Origin: JAFGKM01 sp964413825
GTDB lineage: Bacteria; Ratteibacteria; UBA8468; B48-G9; JAFGKM01
Length of the DNA stretch: 64,000 nt
NCBI GenBank assembly: GCA_964413825.1
Contig: CAYPTS010000001.1
Location: 18,454 to 82,453 of the forward strand
Direction of reading: 5' to 3'
Under the pieces are notes generated by a model. It did no database searches. It worked only from the letters and a program-made list of their open reading frames with translations, and was not told the origin of the DNA. Position numbers and translations under genes: made by a program. Below are positions 42,633 to 50,861 of the stretch, piece by piece. Every line of letters begins with the position of its first letter. Position 1 is the stretch's first letter.

Positions 42633-43523
42633 ATGAAAATTAAACCCGCTAAAGAAGCAATTTACCAGTGGATTTTTGCAGTGCTTGCATTCGCATCAAT
42701 TGTTTTTCTCACAGGCATAACCATCACCCTCGTAACTCAGGGAATGCCTCTTTTTAGAGAGGTGACATTCAAAAGTTTTCTCTTCGGCAGGGAATGGTAC
42801 CCCACCTACGACCCGCCAGATTTCGGCGCCTTTCCCCTGATAGCCGCATCCGTCATGGTGACGCTGGGCGCACTGCTTGTATGCGTTCCTCTGGGCGTAG
42901 GAAGCGCCCTTTACCTTAACGAGATTGCCGGATACAAACAAAAATCCGTACTGAAACCTCTCATAGAAATTCTTGCAAGCATACCCTCGGTCGTTTACGG
43001 TTTTTTCGGCATGGTAATAGTCGCCCCTTTCATACAAAAATTATTCAACCTTCCCACCGGCCTGACGGCTTTCACCGGCAGTCTGATACTGGGCATTATG
43101 GCAACCCCCACGGTTGCGAGCCTGGCCGAAGACGCGCTCAGTTTTGTTCCCGGAACATTCAGGGAGGCATCACTCGCCGTAGGTGCTAACCGCTGGCAAA
43201 CACTCGTTAAGGTTGTGGTACCTTCGGCAGGCTCGGGCATATCGACCGCGGTAATACTCGGCATCAGCCGGGCAATAGGAGAAACAATGACCGTACTGAT
43301 GGTGACCGGCGGCTCCGCTGTTGTCCCGCGGTCGTTTTTCCAATCGGTAAGACCCATGACGTCAACCATAGCCGCAGAGATGGGAGAAACGGTCTTCGGC
43401 GGACTTCATTACAATTCGCTTTTTGCGATAGGACTGGTTCTTTTTGTTATCACGCTGTTTTTCAATATCCTTGCGGAATTCATAAGTAGCAGATACCGCA
43501 TTAAACTCGGAGTTGGCAGATGA
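42633..43523 (+). CDS. pstC: Phosphate ABC transporter, permease PstC
   Basis: A 296-residue inner-membrane permease with six or more hydrophobic helices. It has the ABC permease EAA loop (EDALSFVPGTFREASLAVGANRWQTL) and the typical PSVVYGFFGM segment. A TATAAT at 42,616-42,621 lies 11 nt before the ATG, but no good -35 was found, so an internal promoter is only possible. The end overlaps pstA by 4 nt (ATGA). Confidence 0.94.
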   Translation: MKIKPAKEAIYQWIFAVLAFASIVFLTGITITLVTQGMPLFREVTFKSFLFGREWYPTYDPPDFGAFPLIAASVMVTLGALLVCVPLGVGSALYLNEIAGYKQKSVLKPLIEILASIPSVVYGFFGMVIVAPFIQKLFNLPTGLTAFTGSLILGIMATPTVASLAEDALSFVPGTFREASLAVGANRWQTLVKVVVPSAGSGISTAVILGISRAIGETMTVLMVTGGSAVVPRSFFQSVRPMTSTIAAEMGETVFGGLHYNSLFAIGLVLFVITLFFNILAEFISSRYRIKLGVGR

Positions 43524-44374
43524 ACAGGGCCCGAATATCCCAGAAAATAGGTTTTTTCATATTGTTCCTCTGCATACTGACCACGCTTTTATTTCTGGGA
43601 ATCATTCTCTATTTCATAACAGTCAGGGGAATAAAGGCAATATCATGGGAGTTCCTGACGCAGGCGCCCAGAAGCGGCATGACCGAGGGAGGCGTCGCAC
43701 CGGCGATAATAGGCACTTTTTATCTTACGCTCGGAGCGATACTATTCGCCCTGCCCCTCGGCCTTGCCTGCGCCATATACCTTACCGAATATACGCCGAA
43801 AAATCTCACCGCAAACATCCTGAGGATAAGCATAAACAACCTCGCTGGCGTTCCGTCGGTCGTTTTCGGGCTTTTCGGCCTGGCGATATTCGTCAAGTTT
43901 TTCGGATTCGGGGTCTCAATACTCTCGGGCAGTTTGACGCTGGGAATCCTGATACTGCCCGGGATAATATCCGCTTCGCAGGAAGCCCTCAACGCCATAC
44001 CCCAGTCATTCAGGGAAGCGTCCCTCGCCCTGGGCGCGACAAAATGGCAGACTATAAAAAGAATAGTCCTGCCCGCATCCCTTCCCGGCATTCTTACCGG
44101 CGTTATTCTAAGTATAGGCAGGGCGGCCGGAGAAACTGCCCCGATACTTTTTACCGCCGCGGCTTTCTACGTAAGGGGATACCCGAATTCGGTATTCTCC
44201 GAAGTAATGGCCCTGCCTTACCACATCTACGGACTCATGACGGAAGGAACCTTCCCTGAAAAGCAGACGCAGATTGCCTACGGATGCGCCTTAATACTTA
44301 TGTTCCTCGTTCTCTTGATATCGGCCGCCGCCATATACTTCCGCCAGAAACAGAGGAGAATCCATTATGGATAA
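43520..44374 (+). CDS. pstA: Phosphate ABC transporter, permease PstA
   Basis: A 284-residue permease partner of PstC with six hydrophobic helices, the GVPSVVFGLFGLAIFV segment, and the EAA loop (QEALNAIPQSFREASLALGATKWQT). It overlaps pstC by 4 nt and pstB by 8 nt. Confidence 0.94.
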   Translation: MNRARISQKIGFFILFLCILTTLLFLGIILYFITVRGIKAISWEFLTQAPRSGMTEGGVAPAIIGTFYLTLGAILFALPLGLACAIYLTEYTPKNLTANILRISINNLAGVPSVVFGLFGLAIFVKFFGFGVSILSGSLTLGILILPGIISASQEALNAIPQSFREASLALGATKWQTIKRIVLPASLPGILTGVILSIGRAAGETAPILFTAAAFYVRGYPNSVFSEVMALPYHIYGLMTEGTFPEKQTQIAYGCALILMFLVLLISAAAIYFRQKQRRIHYG

Positions 44375-45131
44375 AAATGAAGTGCAAATAAAGGTCTCCA
44401 ACCTGGATTTCTATTACGGCAAAACGCGGTGCCTGAAAAACATCAGTATGGACATATACAAGAACAGGGTTACCGCGATAATAGGGCCTTCGGGCTGCGG
44501 CAAATCGACCTTCATACGCCTGTTCAACAGAATGAACGACCTTGTCCTCCACAGCCGGGCGCAGGGGCATATCTATCTCGACGGAGAGGATATTCTGTCC
44601 CAGAAAACCGACGTTGTCGAACTGCGGCGGAAGGTGGGCATGGTTTTTCAAAAACCGAACCCTTTTCCCAAGAGCATTTTCAGAAACATCAGTTACGGCC
44701 TTGAAGTGCACAACGTCAGGGATAAAACGCTGATTGAAAAACGGGTCGTGGACTCCCTCAAAAACTCCGCGCTGTGGGACGAAATACAGGGACGCCTCAA
44801 CGACAGCGCCTTCATGCTTTCCGGCGGACAGCAGCAGAGGTTATGCATAGCGCGCTGTCTCGCAGTCGAACCTGAGGTGATACTTTTCGACGAGCCCTGC
44901 GCGAGCCTCGACCCGGTCTCCACAAAAAAAATAGAAGACCTCATTACCGAACTGAAGAAAACCTATACCATCGTCATCGTTACGCATAACATGCAGCAGG
45001 CGGCAAGAGTGTCGGATTACACCGCGTTTCTTTATCTCGGAGAACTTGTAGAATACGGAACAACCGAGAAACTGTTCACGGTGCCGTCGGACCCGAAAAC
45101 GGAAGAATACCTTTCCGGCAAATTCGGCTAA
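44367..45131 (+). CDS. pstB: Phosphate ABC transporter, ATPase
   Basis: A 254-residue ABC ATPase with Walker A GPSGCGKST, Q-loop MVFQKPNPFPKS (typical of PstB), signature LSGGQQQR, Walker B VILFDEPCASLD and the H-loop VTHNMQQA. It powers PstSCA. It overlaps pstA by 8 nt and is followed by a family B repeat before phoU. Confidence 0.96.
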   Translation: MDKNEVQIKVSNLDFYYGKTRCLKNISMDIYKNRVTAIIGPSGCGKSTFIRLFNRMNDLVLHSRAQGHIYLDGEDILSQKTDVVELRRKVGMVFQKPNPFPKSIFRNISYGLEVHNVRDKTLIEKRVVDSLKNSALWDEIQGRLNDSAFMLSGGQQQRLCIARCLAVEPEVILFDEPCASLDPVSTKKIEDLITELKKTYTIVIVTHNMQQAARVSDYTAFLYLGELVEYGTTEKLFTVPSDPKTEEYLSGKFG

Positions 45132-45155
45132 TAAAAGCATAACCCCTCAGCACTT

Positions 45156-45234
45156 GTCATTGCGAGGCGAAGCCGAAGCAATCTCATATTAAGGCTGGGA
45201 TTGCCGCGCCCAAAAAAACGGGGCTCGCAACGAC
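45156..45234. repeat. ATTGCGAG repeat (family B), between pstB and phoU
   Basis: GTCATTGCGAGG at the left and GCTCGCAACGAC at the right, with AAGCAATCTC and GGGATTGCCGCGCC inside. Confidence 0.75.
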
Positions 45235-45267
45235 AAAGAACGTCGGTTCGGGGGAAAGGAGTCTAAC

Positions 45268-45930
45268 ATGATAGAACAGGACATAAACCAGTTGAAGGAG
45301 CGTATCGTAAGCTACGCTTCATTTGCGTCCAAAATGATAGAAGAGAGCATTGCAGGTCTGCTGGATAAAGACGAAGGCGCACTTAATAAAGTAATTAATG
45401 AAGATGAACAGAAGGCAAACAACCTTGAGATTGAAACAGATGAATCTTGCATCGAACTCATCGCCAAGTATGAGCCCAAGGCAAAGAACCTGCGCACCAC
45501 GCTGATGATAATGAAAATAGGCAACGACCTCGAACGCATAGGCGACGAAGCGGTGAATATCGCGGAAAGCGCCCTTTTTCTCATAGAGAAACCCGCGGTG
45601 AAAAGGTTGATTGACATACCCCGCATGGCCGGAATAAGCATAGGCATGCTCAAAGATGCCATAACATCCTTCGTAAAAGACGACGCGGCGCTTGCCAGGG
45701 AAATCTGCCAGAGGGACAACCTTGTCGACGACCTGCGCGACCAGATAATACGGGAACTGGTCACCTACATGATGGCAGATTCCTCCACAATTGAACGGGC
45801 GCTCCATCTTATGCGAATCGCCCGGTCGCTGGAACGGGTTGCCGACCTTGCAACCAACTGCGGGGAAGACGTCGTTTTCATGGCCGAAGGCAAAATAATC
45901 AAGCACCACGCAGAAGAACGCAACCCTTGA
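45268..45930 (+). CDS. phoU: Phosphate signalling complex protein PhoU
   Basis: A 220-residue all-helical protein with two PhoU repeats. The metal-binding motif pairs can be seen as KIGNDLERIGDEAVNIAE and RIARSLERVADLATNCGED. PhoU links PstB with PhoR and keeps the regulon off when phosphate is ample. It is preceded by a good GGAAAGGAG site. The stop lies inside the -35 box of the cobalamin-riboswitch promoter. Confidence 0.94.
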   Translation: MIEQDINQLKERIVSYASFASKMIEESIAGLLDKDEGALNKVINEDEQKANNLEIETDESCIELIAKYEPKAKNLRTTLMIMKIGNDLERIGDEAVNIAESALFLIEKPAVKRLIDIPRMAGISIGMLKDAITSFVKDDAALAREICQRDNLVDDLRDQIIRELVTYMMADSSTIERALHLMRIARSLERVADLATNCGEDVVFMAEGKIIKHHAEERNP

Positions 45931-45954
45931 CAGGAATTTTTGAAGAGGTATAAT
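45927..45954 (+). promoter_or_regulatory. Promoter of the cobalamin-riboswitch unit
   Basis: TTGACA (45,927-45,932), 16 bp, TATAAT (45,949-45,954). The start is predicted at about 45,961, exactly the first base of the riboswitch P1 helix. The -35 overlaps the phoU stop codon. Confidence 0.85.
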
Positions 45955-45960
45955 CATTGC

Positions 45961-46175
45961 ATCAGAGTGCCGAAAGGCTTAATAGGGAAGAGTGAACCCG
46001 CCTACGCTGAAGCTACGGACGGGTGAACCACGCTCCCGGCGCTGTAAGGGACGACGAAATTCCAGAAAGTCACTTTCCGGATAACGGAAGGGAAGACGGA
46101 AAAGTAGGTGCCTGTTCACCTTTTGAGAAATGAAAGGGAACCGGGAAAATCCCCAGTCAGAAGACCTGCTCTGAT
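45961..46175 (+). ncRNA. Cobalamin (B12) riboswitch aptamer
   Basis: The closing P1 helix pairs ATCAGAG (45,961-45,967) with CTCTGAT (46,169-46,175). The core includes the conserved AATAGGGAA near the 5' end, a GCTGTAAGGGACGACGA segment, and the 3' B12 box AGTCAGAAGACCTGC (46,155-46,169). It senses adenosyl- or methylcobalamin-type ligands and here precedes a pseudopilin gene and btuFCD. Confidence 0.93.
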
Positions 46176-46187
46176 AATGGTAAACAA

Positions 46188-46224
46188 ACCATCCTGCACT
46201 AAAGTCACGGATGGTAATCTTTTT
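46188..46224 (+). terminator. Probable riboswitch expression-platform hairpin
   Basis: ACCATCC/GGATGGT stem (46,188-46,194/46,209-46,215) followed by AATCTTTTT. A second hairpin TTTTCCCG/CGGGAAAA (46,221-46,244) overlaps its tail and could compete. Which state matches ligand binding is not known. Confidence 0.55.
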
Positions 46225-46279
46225 CCCGCGGGATAACGGGAAAAGGACTTTTGTTTCGGGCGAAGCAAAAACGGGTGCA

Positions 46280-46310
46280 GCCCGCCATAATTACGTGGCG
46301 GGCTTTTTTA
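46280..46310 (+). terminator. Rho-independent terminator between riboswitch and pseudopilin gene
   Basis: Perfect 8-bp stem GCCCGCCA/TGGCGGGC (46,280-46,287/46,296-46,303) followed by TTTTTTATTT. Probably the OFF-state terminator of the riboswitch. Confidence 0.85.
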
Positions 46311-46333
46311 TTTATCCCAGGGAGGATGGGAGA

Positions 46334-47089
46334 ATGAGAAGGAAGGACGTGAGATGTAAGCAGTCATCGGCCGGATTTACGCTGATAGAGTTGCTGGTCG
46401 TGGTGGCGATAATCGCCATCCTGGCCGCGATGCTTCTGCCGGCATTGAGCAAGGCGCGCGAAAGGTCAAGAGGAGCGGTATGCATGAACAACCTGCGGCA
46501 GTTAACGCTCGCCTTCATGATGTACGTCCAGGACAACGAGGAGTACTTCCCGCCATCATACTATACCACATATGAGGAAGACGTATGCTGGGATTTTCAC
46601 GGTACTGATATGGATGAAACATGGACGTATCAAACGTGGAACCCAGGGCTTATAGGAAAATACTTGACAAAAGGAACATTTAATTGTCCATCTAAGAGCA
46701 ACCTGGCTTCCTATGATAAACCTTTCACAGGATATGCTTATAACAGCACATACATAGGAGGTGGATATTCTGTATGGAATAGTCAAGCGGATCCTCCCGC
46801 AAAACTATCCAGGATAACCAATCCTTCAAATACAGTCCTTCTCGCGGATGGCGCACAATGGTCGTCTTTCACAAACGAGATAATAGCAACCAACTATCTT
46901 AGAGCGCCCGGGGATTCTCAATATACCGTGTTGGGAGGACCGTTTGTTCACTTCAGGCACAACGGATTTGCCAACGCGGCGTTCGTGGACGGCAGCGTGC
47001 GGGCAATGGGACAAAAGTATAACCCAAGTCCCAACGACCCGAATCTTGCAGACCTGTCCGAAAATGACGAACTGTACGACCTGCAATAA
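46334..47089 (+). CDS. Pseudopilin with H-X9-DG motif (SBP_bac_10/DUF1559-like) under B12 control
   Basis: A 251-residue type II/IV-pilin-like protein. Prepilin peptidase site GFTLIELLVVVAIIAILAAMLLPALSKARE (cleavage after Gly), a long N-terminal helix, and a globular domain that ends in HNGFANAAFVDG, i.e. His-X9-Asp-Gly. Such proteins are abundant in PVC bacteria and have no assigned ligand. The ATG at 46,334 has GGAGG 8 nt upstream. Between it and the riboswitch lies only the terminator, and its TAA is 1 nt before the btuF ATG. So it belongs to the same B12-regulated, translationally coupled unit. Confidence 0.9.
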   Translation: MRRKDVRCKQSSAGFTLIELLVVVAIIAILAAMLLPALSKARERSRGAVCMNNLRQLTLAFMMYVQDNEEYFPPSYYTTYEEDVCWDFHGTDMDETWTYQTWNPGLIGKYLTKGTFNCPSKSNLASYDKPFTGYAYNSTYIGGGYSVWNSQADPPAKLSRITNPSNTVLLADGAQWSSFTNEIIATNYLRAPGDSQYTVLGGPFVHFRHNGFANAAFVDGSVRAMGQKYNPSPNDPNLADLSENDELYDLQ

Positions 47090-47090
47090 A

Positions 47091-47918
47091 ATGAAAAAAA
47101 CGATAGCGGCTGTTCTGCTGATACTTGCGGCGGTCTGTTCCGCAGGGGCAAAAGAGATGCGCATTGTGTCTCTCGGTCCTTATATTACCGAGAACCTGTG
47201 CCTGCTCGGGCTTGAGGAAAATATCGTCGGCCTCACCATACACGACGAACCTGAAAGGAAAAAAGACAAAGAGATTGTGGGGACACTGCTGGCCCCCAAC
47301 ATAGAAAAAATACTTACCCTCAAGCCCGGCGTTGTCATCGGTTCGAAGGAGGGCAACCGGCAGGAAGATTTGCGCAAGATTCAGCAGTTCGGCATAAAAA
47401 CCCTCGTTCTCGACCAGTTGTATACGTTCGAAGACATCTGCAGAAATCTTCTTGTCCTCGGGCAGGAACTCGGAGCAGGGAAGAAAGCGGAGCAGATAGT
47501 GGCGGAACAAAAACTGCGGCTGGCAAAAATAACGGAGGCGGCGGAACAAAAACCCGGTAGGAAAAGAGTCTTTTTCATCCTCGGTTTTAAACCTCTGTTC
47601 ACCACGGGTTCGCAAACGTACATCAACGGGATGATTGAATACGCCGGGGGAACAAACATATTCAACGACATCGGAAAGAAATGGTTTGCATGCAATGCCG
47701 AAGAAGTGATTAAACGAAACCCGGAAAACATCGTTTTTCTGCAGATGGAACAGGAACAAACCATCCTTTGGGACCGCCTGCGGGACGTTGATGCGGTGAA
47801 AAACCGCAGGATAGCGGGGATAGAGCCGACAATTGCCGGCAGTCCCACGCCTGCAAGTTTCGTGGACTCTGTTGAAAATCTTTACCGGTTGATGTACCCT
47901 GATACCGTAATGCAGTAA
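47091..47918 (+). CDS. btuF: Corrinoid-type periplasmic binding protein
   Basis: A 275-residue class III (TroA/BtuF-like) binding protein. Signal peptide (residues 1-18), then MRIVSLGPYITENLCLLGLEENIVGLT, IEKILTLKPGVVIGSKEGN, and the C-terminal lobe (GSQTYINGMIEYAGGTNIF). Sequence alone does not separate vitamin B12 from haem or siderophore binding; the upstream cobalamin riboswitch makes B12 likely. The ATG lies 1 nt after the pseudopilin stop. Confidence 0.88.
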   Translation: MKKTIAAVLLILAAVCSAGAKEMRIVSLGPYITENLCLLGLEENIVGLTIHDEPERKKDKEIVGTLLAPNIEKILTLKPGVVIGSKEGNRQEDLRKIQQFGIKTLVLDQLYTFEDICRNLLVLGQELGAGKKAEQIVAEQKLRLAKITEAAEQKPGRKRVFFILGFKPLFTTGSQTYINGMIEYAGGTNIFNDIGKKWFACNAEEVIKRNPENIVFLQMEQEQTILWDRLRDVDAVKNRRIAGIEPTIAGSPTPASFVDSVENLYRLMYPDTVMQ

Positions 47919-47920
47919 CA

Positions 47921-47980
47921 TTTGTGGGAGGCATCTCCTGATGCCGATAGTATCGAGGTCGGGAGACCTCTCCCACACAA
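47921..47980. repeat. Palindromic repeat with TGTGGGAGG ends (family C)
   Basis: Left end TTTGTGGGAGGC, right end CCTCTCCCACACAAA, with a GGCATCTCC / TCGGGAGACC interior. It fills the gap between btuF and btuC. A single copy in this window, but the pattern is that of a dispersed repeat. Confidence 0.5.
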
Positions 47981-47988
47981 AACATAAT

Positions 47989-48948
47989 ATGAGAATTAAA
48001 TATGCGGCCGTTTTTCTGTTACTTGCGCTGGCACTCACTGCCGGAATCTGCTTCGGCACGGAATTTTACGGCCTGTTCCGCCTTTTTTCACTTTCGGAGC
48101 TTGACAGGACAATCCTTTTCAGGCTTAGAATCCCGCGCGTCCTCGCCGGATTCATAGTCGGAGCGGGACTGTCGGTAACCGGGGCGGTACTGCAGGCAAC
48201 GCTGAAAAATCCCCTGGCTGAAAGTTACACCCTCGGCATTTCCGGCGGCGCATCTCTTGGCATATGCATCGGCGTAATACTGGAAAAAACCGCGGTAATA
48301 CCTTACTTTGCGTTTCTCGGCGCGGCTGTCAGCATCGCGGTGGTTCTGCTCGCATCGGCAAGAAAAAAGTTTTCCAACACCACCGTCATACTTCTCGGCG
48401 TAGCGCTGAATTTTCTTTTCTCGTCTTTCGTCCTGTTCGTCATGGCGGTAATCAGGAACGAACAGTTCCAATCGACAATGCTCTGGCTCATAGGCGATAT
48501 TTCCTACTTCTCCGGCCGCCTGCTTTCAGCCGGAATAATAGCCATAACCGCCGTTTCCTTATTCCTCGTTTTCTCCGGCAGGATTTACGACCTCATGAGC
48601 ATCGGGGACGAGAAAGCCGCCTCCATGGGCGTGAACCTTGAAAAGGAAAAAAAACTTACGCTGGTATTATGCTGTATTATCGTGGGTTTCTGCGTCAGCC
48701 TTGCCGGAATAATCGGATTTGTGGGCCTTATAGTTCCCCACGTGACAAGATTTTTCTTCGGCTCCATACACAAGCGTTCACTGCCGGTTAATTTCTTGCT
48801 GGGCGGCAGTTTCCTCGTTATTGCAGACACGTTTGCACGGACAATCATAAGGCCGGTGGAAATTCCCGTCGGAGTTATAACGGGATTTTTCGGCGGCCTG
48901 TTTTTTCTCGCGATACTTTTAAAAGGCAGATACAGGGAGTTGTGGTAA
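47989..48948 (+). CDS. btuC: Cobalamin ABC transporter, permease
   Basis: A 319-residue FecCD/BtuC-type permease with about ten hydrophobic helices. Family marks: LRIPRVLAGFIVGAGLSVTGAVLQATLKNPLAESYTLGISGGAS and IIGFVGLIVPHVTRFFFG, with the helix that contacts BtuD. The ATG at 47,989 begins the first helix; the longer frame would read through the family C repeat. Confidence 0.93.
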   Translation: MRIKYAAVFLLLALALTAGICFGTEFYGLFRLFSLSELDRTILFRLRIPRVLAGFIVGAGLSVTGAVLQATLKNPLAESYTLGISGGASLGICIGVILEKTAVIPYFAFLGAAVSIAVVLLASARKKFSNTTVILLGVALNFLFSSFVLFVMAVIRNEQFQSTMLWLIGDISYFSGRLLSAGIIAITAVSLFLVFSGRIYDLMSIGDEKAASMGVNLEKEKKLTLVLCCIIVGFCVSLAGIIGFVGLIVPHVTRFFFGSIHKRSLPVNFLLGGSFLVIADTFARTIIRPVEIPVGVITGFFGGLFFLAILLKGRYRELW

Positions 48949-49749
48949 ATGCTGAAAATAGAAAAACTGAATTTTTCGTACGGCAGAGAGCGAGTGCTGA
49001 ATGGACTGTCAGCGGAGGTAAAAAGCGGAGAACTGCTCGGCATCATAGGCCCAAACGGCTCAGGCAAAACCACACTTTTAAAACTGGTAGCGAAAATACT
49101 GAAACCGTCTTCAGGAGGGATATTTATCGACGGACGGAACGTCAACAAAATATCCGCGGGAGAATATGCGAAAAAAGTCTCTTTTCTCCCTTCCGGAATT
49201 GACGTTTCCTTTTCCTACACCGTGGAAGAACTTGTCTCCATGGGGCGTTTCCCGTATACCGGCAGGTACGGAAACCTTTCTGCGGCCGACAGGACCGCAG
49301 TCAAAAATGCCCTCGAAGAATTCGGGCTAAAACGTTATACGGAAAGAAAGACATGGGAGTTATCCGACGGTGAAAAACAGAGAGTATTTCTCGCGCAGGC
49401 AGTCGTACAGGAACCCTCCTTGCTCATACTCGACGAACCGACCTCGCACCTGGACATCGGGCACAGTTTCAGAATACTGGACACGATAAAAAAATTAAAT
49501 GCCGGCGGCATAACCGTAGCCGCCGTCCTGCACGACCTGAACATCGCATCGGAATACTGCTCAAAACTGTTGTTGCTTAAAAACGGAAAGGTATTCTCGC
49601 ATGGCGCTCCGGAAGAAGTACTGACCTACCAGAACGTGGAAAAAGTATATGAAACGAAGGTTCTCGTTTACAAAAATCCTTTTTCGAACAAACCCTATGT
49701 ATTCGGTATACCTGCTGCCGCGGATTGTTCTTCCGGACCCTGCGCGTAA
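48949..49749 (+). CDS. btuD: Cobalamin ABC transporter, ATPase
   Basis: A 266-residue ABC ATPase: Walker A GPNGSGKTT, signature LSDGEKQR, Walker B LLILDEPTSHLD, H-loop AAVLHDLNIA. It abuts btuC (TAA directly followed by ATG). Completes the riboswitch-controlled btuFCD importer. No TonB-dependent BtuB is encoded in the window. Confidence 0.95.
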   Translation: MLKIEKLNFSYGRERVLNGLSAEVKSGELLGIIGPNGSGKTTLLKLVAKILKPSSGGIFIDGRNVNKISAGEYAKKVSFLPSGIDVSFSYTVEELVSMGRFPYTGRYGNLSAADRTAVKNALEEFGLKRYTERKTWELSDGEKQRVFLAQAVVQEPSLLILDEPTSHLDIGHSFRILDTIKKLNAGGITVAAVLHDLNIASEYCSKLLLLKNGKVFSHGAPEEVLTYQNVEKVYETKVLVYKNPFSNKPYVFGIPAAADCSSGPCA

Positions 49750-49806
49750 ACCGGCGGCAATAGTATTCCAAACCACCCTGCGGCCTTGGCGGCCGACTCA
49801 CCCTGT

Positions 49807-50058
49807 TCATCCGTCCGCAGTTTTCTTTACACCCCACCTGCGTCCGGTATTCCCGACATGTAAGCGGCACACACTGCCGCAGGCCGAACAAAGGTCTGCA
49901 AACAGCGGTTCAGTTCCGTGCATGGACCCGAGGGCTTTATAGTCCAAACCGACCCATCCTGCCTCCACGCTCTTTTGCACCTTGATATTATAAACGATAT
50001 CGGTACTGCCGCAGTAGGGACAGGGTTTCTTTTTAACCGTATTAAAAGGTTTTCCCAT
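49807..50058 (-). CDS. Small zinc-ribbon protein
   Basis: An 83-residue protein with two cysteine pairs: Cys13/Cys16 (CPYCGS) and Cys57/Cys60 (CSACGSV). These form a single zinc ribbon with a long insertion between the knuckles. No function recognised. It is the third gene of a minus-strand unit and starts 2 nt after the preceding stop, which supports it as a real gene. Confidence 0.7.
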   Translation of the reverse strand: MGKPFNTVKKKPCPYCGSTDIVYNIKVQKSVEAGWVGLDYKALGSMHGTEPLFADLCSACGSVCRLHVGNTGRRWGVKKTADG

Positions 50059-50060
50059 TT

Positions 50061-50861
50061 TTATTCTTTCTGCATCACGGATTCAGTATTCCTCAATCTC
50101 ATCAGTGATTTTTTTTCGCTGTTCAGAATATACAGCGCTCCGTTTTTCCAGCAAATCTTATCCCCGAGCCCTTCGCCCATGATTGCAACCCTGCCGCTTT
50201 GCCACAGATAGAGCGACAGGCCTGCGGTGAAATACAGTTTTTCACCGCCGGTTGCAGCCATGGAAGTGATAACCGCCTCCGGCATGCGGCAGACAAGGTT
50301 CAACTCGCCCCCAGGCTTTAAACGATAGATGTCGCCGGAAACGGCAAAATAAAGTATATCGCCTGCTGCTGTGGCACAGCTAACCGGAAGAGACATATCG
50401 CAAAGTTTCGCATGCCCCCGCAGAGGCTCAATGACATAGATGGACGTTGCTTTATCGCTGTCCCCGCCGAAAACATAGATACTTTTGTAACCGACAGCCA
50501 GCCGCATGCCGTTTTCAGGCAGAACTGCTTGGGAGAAAAAATAACCGCCGGCAACATACCCGAAAGCATTGCCGCTGACCACAAGCAGTCCGCCGTCGGG
50601 GGTAAAAGCGCAGTCGCTGATGGAAACGGGCGCTTTAAGAAGAAACTGCCGGTTGTTTAACGCGAAAAGGTTGTTGTCCGTGGCGAGAACAATATTGCCG
50701 CGTTCATTCACCGCCAGCACAGGCAAGAGGCCATCCAGGTTCAGCACACCGGCGCGCTCCTGCGTCAGAATAACGGCAAGCTCGGGCATCTGCCCGCCGG
50801 CAACGTTAAACAGCGGCAAGAACAGAACAAAAACAAGCAAGGTTATAAAATGCCTTCTCAT
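50061..50861 (-). CDS. Secreted beta-propeller-like protein, unknown function
   Basis: A 266-residue protein with a signal peptide (FITLLVFVLFLPLFNVAGG) and about five or six repeats of roughly 40 residues that alternate short strands with Gly/Asn turns (GNIVLATDNNLFAL, GGLLVVSGNAFGYV, GDILYFAVSGDIYRL, GEKLYFTAGLSLYLW). This pattern fits a propeller of the NHL/WD type. The start overlaps the TPR gene by 4 nt. No known family was recognised. Confidence 0.65.
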   Translation of the reverse strand: MRRHFITLLVFVLFLPLFNVAGGQMPELAVILTQERAGVLNLDGLLPVLAVNERGNIVLATDNNLFALNNRQFLLKAPVSISDCAFTPDGGLLVVSGNAFGYVAGGYFFSQAVLPENGMRLAVGYKSIYVFGGDSDKATSIYVIEPLRGHAKLCDMSLPVSCATAAGDILYFAVSGDIYRLKPGGELNLVCRMPEAVITSMAATGGEKLYFTAGLSLYLWQSGRVAIMGEGLGDKICWKNGALYILNSEKKSLMRLRNTESVMQKE

